From: HGM05232 sp036661515
GTDB taxonomy: Bacteria > Bacteroidota > Bacteroidia > Bacteroidales > Muribaculaceae
Assembly: GCA_036661515.1 (NCBI GenBank)
Contig: JAVWYO010000044.1
Span: 1 to 16,029 of the forward strand
DNA length: 16,029 nucleotides
Reading direction: 5' to 3'
Position numbers and translations under genes: made by a program. Each line of letters begins with the position of its first letter. The stretch's first letter is position 1. Shown here piece after piece: positions 14,045 to 16,029 of the stretch. Below the pieces are notes generated by a model. That model searched no databases. It was not told the origin of the DNA and worked only from the letters and a program-made list of their open reading frames with translations.

Positions 14045-15688
14045 TTATTTATTTACCTTTATTCCTATTATCTTTAGTAACTCATCTTTTTTCACTGGCT
14101 TAGTGATAAATGAGTTGCACCCTGCATTAAGAGCATTTATTCTATCGGTATCAAATGCGTTGGCGGTTACAGCTATTATTGGAATGGTTCTATTAAACTC
14201 TCTTATTTTTTGAGTTGCCTCTATTCCATTCATTATTGGCATTTTTATATCCATTAATATCACGTCATATTCATTTTCGAGTGCCATAGTCACTGCCTCA
14301 TCACCGTTTAATGCATGAGATACTTCATATCCCTTTAGTATTGCTTTTAAAAGCATAAAATTACTATCATTATCTTCAGCAACAAGTATTTTCATAATAT
14401 TTAAATTATTATCACTTTTATTGTTATCTATGGTGAATTGCTCCGCTTCATTAATTATATTGAGACTTTTTGAGTCGGTGACTTCGATTAACTCATCAAT
14501 CTCTGCCTCACAAGGTATCCATGCCCAGAACTTTGAGCCAACACCTTCGGTAGATTCAAAACCGACTTCACCTCCCTTGGCATCAACTATTGCTTTGCAT
14601 ATAGCAAGCCCAAGACCACTACCTTGCGCAAAATCATCTAATTTACCAAATCGCTTATACACCTTGTCTTTTTCTGAATCTGGAATGCCTATTCCTGTAT
14701 CCTTCACATATAGTAAAAGTCCATTATCTTTATATTCAAACCCCATTTCAATGTGTCCCGATGGCGTATATTTTATTGCATTAGTAGCATAGTTGGTATA
14801 AATCTGTGCAAGGCGATGTTTATCTAAATTTACCATACAATGTTTGTAGGGCCTATTTGAGATAAATTCCACAGCGGGATTCTTTAAGCGCTTTTTAATA
14901 CTTAAAGCAAATTCATCAAATACGGGAACAAAGTCAAAATGCTCTTTTTTAAGATCAATCATGCCCGATTCTATCTTCGCTAAATCGAGAATATTACCTA
15001 TAAGGCTAAGAAGAAGATCATTATTAGTGTTTATTATATTTATGTATTGCTCCCTATCTTTTTGGTCCTCTGTACTTTGCAATAGTTGTGAAAATCCAAC
15101 AATTGCATTTAAAGGAGTTCTTATTTCATGACTCATATTTGCCAAAAAAGCTGATTTCAGATTATCGGCAGCTTCAGCATCATGCTTAGCCTTGTGTAAT
15201 TCATTAATTATGCGTTTCTGCTCCGTAATATCATTGAGCCGTATTAATACTCCTTTAAATGCCCCATTATCTGTAAATAATGGAGTAGAACTACGCTCCA
15301 CTGTTTTCCCTCCAGGATAAGGCATCTCAGTCGTTATAGTCTCTTTCGTTTTACGAATTGTAGGTATTGGACAATCAGCACATGGCGTATTATTTCCAAG
15401 CATCTTATAACAAATTTCGCCACCAATATGCTTTTGCGTTTCAGTACAGAACTTTTCTGGGAAAATTTTAGTTGCATTTTCCCACACAATATTATAATTG
15501 GCATCAACAAACAACAGAGCCGAACTTATGTTATCAAGAATTAATTGATTTTTTGTTGAGATGTCTTTAAAATCTTGCGAAAATGAATCGTTTGACTTTT
15601 TCTTAAATTTTATTATAAAAAAAGTAAAAATGATTAAGCCTATTATAGTTATAATCAATAATGAATTAATCCATGTTATAGTAGCCAT
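14045..15688 (-). CDS. Hybrid histidine kinase: TM-PAS-HisKA-HATPase-REC
   Basis: A 547-residue two-component sensor. One N-terminal transmembrane helix (about 8-27) ends in KFKKKS, leaving almost nothing outside the membrane. Then comes a PAS domain (about 47-158) with four cysteines (81, 93, 103, 106; the last three as CYKMLGNNTPCADC). Next come HisKA with phospho-acceptor His187 in FLANMSHEIRTPLN, and HATPase with N box NYATNAIKY (299-307), G1 DTGIGIP (330-336) and G2 GSGLGLAI (356-363). A low-complexity linker (about 405-430) leads to a C-terminal receiver with Glu438/Asp439, acceptor Asp480 in LMDIKMP, Thr508 and Lys530. All catalytic residues are present. There is no DNA-binding output domain and no response regulator or Hpt next to it, so phosphate must go elsewhere. 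The near absence of an extracytoplasmic domain suggests cytoplasmic or redox sensing through PAS (inference). Confidence 0.93.
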   Translation of the reverse strand: MATITWINSLLIITIIGLIIFTFFIIKFKKKSNDSFSQDFKDISTKNQLILDNISSALLFVDANYNIVWENATKIFPEKFCTETQKHIGGEICYKMLGNNTPCADCPIPTIRKTKETITTEMPYPGGKTVERSSTPLFTDNGAFKGVLIRLNDITEQKRIINELHKAKHDAEAADNLKSAFLANMSHEIRTPLNAIVGFSQLLQSTEDQKDREQYINIINTNNDLLLSLIGNILDLAKIESGMIDLKKEHFDFVPVFDEFALSIKKRLKNPAVEFISNRPYKHCMVNLDKHRLAQIYTNYATNAIKYTPSGHIEMGFEYKDNGLLLYVKDTGIGIPDSEKDKVYKRFGKLDDFAQGSGLGLAICKAIVDAKGGEVGFESTEGVGSKFWAWIPCEAEIDELIEVTDSKSLNIINEAEQFTIDNNKSDNNLNIMKILVAEDNDSNFMLLKAILKGYEVSHALNGDEAVTMALENEYDVILMDIKMPIMNGIEATQKIREFNRTIPIIAVTANAFDTDRINALNAGCNSFITKPVKKDELLKIIGIKVNK

Positions 15689-15816
15689 ATTTTATTCTAA
15701 TTAGAAGATACTTTCAGCTATCACTGAGAACTCTTAATTTTTGTATGTTTTTTGTTAATATGAAGATGAATCGATGCTGAAACGATTCAATTAAGCAGTA
15801 TATTTTATAATAATTA

Positions 15817-15824
15817 CAAACTTA
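15817..15824 (-). promoter_or_regulatory. Weak candidate -7 box for the histidine kinase gene
   Basis: TAAGTTTG on the minus strand matches TAnnTTTG but lies about 130 nt before the ATG, in an AT-rich gap where chance matches are likely. No -33 motif is clear. The rest of the 213-bp gap between the kinase gene and the tRNA shows nothing else I can name. Confidence 0.25.
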
Positions 15825-15879
15825 AACAAAATAATTATATAAACACCCTTTAAATATGATTATTTAAAAAAACTTTATC

Positions 15880-15887
15880 TATCTTTG
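15880..15887 (+). promoter_or_regulatory. -7 box of the tRNA-Ala gene
   Basis: TATCTTTG, an exact TAnnTTTG match, 15 nt before the tRNA 5' end, giving a short 5' leader for RNase P. Confidence 0.6.
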
Positions 15888-15901
15888 TCGCACCACATTT
15901 C

Positions 15902-15974
15902 GGGGCATTAGCTCATCTGGTAGAGCGCAACACTGGCAGTGTTGAGGTAAGCGGTTCAAGTCCGCTATGCTCCA
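15902..15974 (+). tRNA. tRNA-Ala (anticodon GGC)
   Basis: A 73-nt tRNA folds fully. The acceptor stem GGGGCAT/ATGCTCC contains the G3-U70 pair that specifies alanine. The D stem is GCTC/GAGC, the anticodon stem is CAACA/TGTTG around the loop CTGGCAG (anticodon GGC), the variable loop is AGGTA, and the T arm is AGCGG-TTCAAGT-CCGCT. The discriminator base is A74 of line 15961 (position 15974). The CCA end is not encoded (ACA follows). It reads GCC/GCU codons. Confidence 0.97.
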
Positions 15975-16008
15975 CAATAAACATTGTCAATCAGTGTTTT
16001 GAAAATAA

Positions 16009-16025
16009 TGTACACTTTTTGTACA
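16009..16025. repeat. Inverted repeat TGTACA-CTTTT-TGTACA at right edge
   Basis: Two TGTACA hexamers, each itself palindromic, are separated by 5 nt, 35 nt after the tRNA gene, and followed by CGAA at the window end. The reverse complement begins TTCGTGTA, the same 8-mer as at 17-24. It could be an operator, a recombinase site or the start of an inserted element; the window ends before this can be judged. Confidence 0.4.
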
Positions 16026-16029
16026 CGAA

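Overview
The window looks like chromosomal core genome of a low-GC gut-type Bacteroidales bacterium, plausibly Bacteroides/Muribaculaceae-like; the genus is inference. Supporting evidence: several intergenic regions carry the Bacteroidetes -7 promoter box TAnnTTTG, Shine-Dalgarno sites are not obvious, MurF and alanine racemase are fused in one protein, a GSCFA-domain gene overlaps that fusion, and there is a BspA-type leucine-rich-repeat surface protein.

Layout from left to right. (1) 1-2450, minus strand: a membrane-anchored DNA/RNA non-specific endonuclease, then mnmE, joined by an ATGA stop/start overlap. (2) 2530-4741, plus strand: pepT (peptidase T), a hairpin, then miaA. MnmE (tRNA wobble U34) and MiaA (A37) are both tRNA anticodon-loop modification enzymes. 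(3) 4743-6240, minus strand: a secreted LRR_5 protein with a C-terminal sorting-like domain, followed by a headless second copy of that C-terminal domain. A nearly perfect 93-bp piece of the LRR region is attached to the second copy. (4) 6255-9782, minus strand: GSCFA protein then murF-alr, overlapping by 17 nt, a peptidoglycan precursor operon. (5) 9881-12731, plus strand: phoH-purC-ubiE(menG) operon with its own promoter and a strong downstream hairpin. (6) 12814-13884, plus strand: type I L-asparaginase. (7) 13909-15688, minus strand: a hybrid histidine kinase with a cysteine-bearing PAS domain, followed 10 nt later by a 41-codon single-helix membrane ORF. (8) 15880-15974, plus strand: promoter and tRNA-Ala(GGC) at the right edge.

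Most genes are housekeeping: tRNA modification, D-Ala-D-Ala/UDP-MurNAc-pentapeptide supply, purine and menaquinone synthesis, and peptide and asparagine catabolism. I saw no CRISPR array, IS element, phage module or toxin-antitoxin system. The most unusual locus is the LRR cassette at 4743-6211. There, direct repeats sit in such a phase that one recombination would make an in-frame shorter protein with a different C-terminus. Secondary points of interest are the small membrane ORF paired with the histidine kinase and the inverted-repeat motifs at both window edges.
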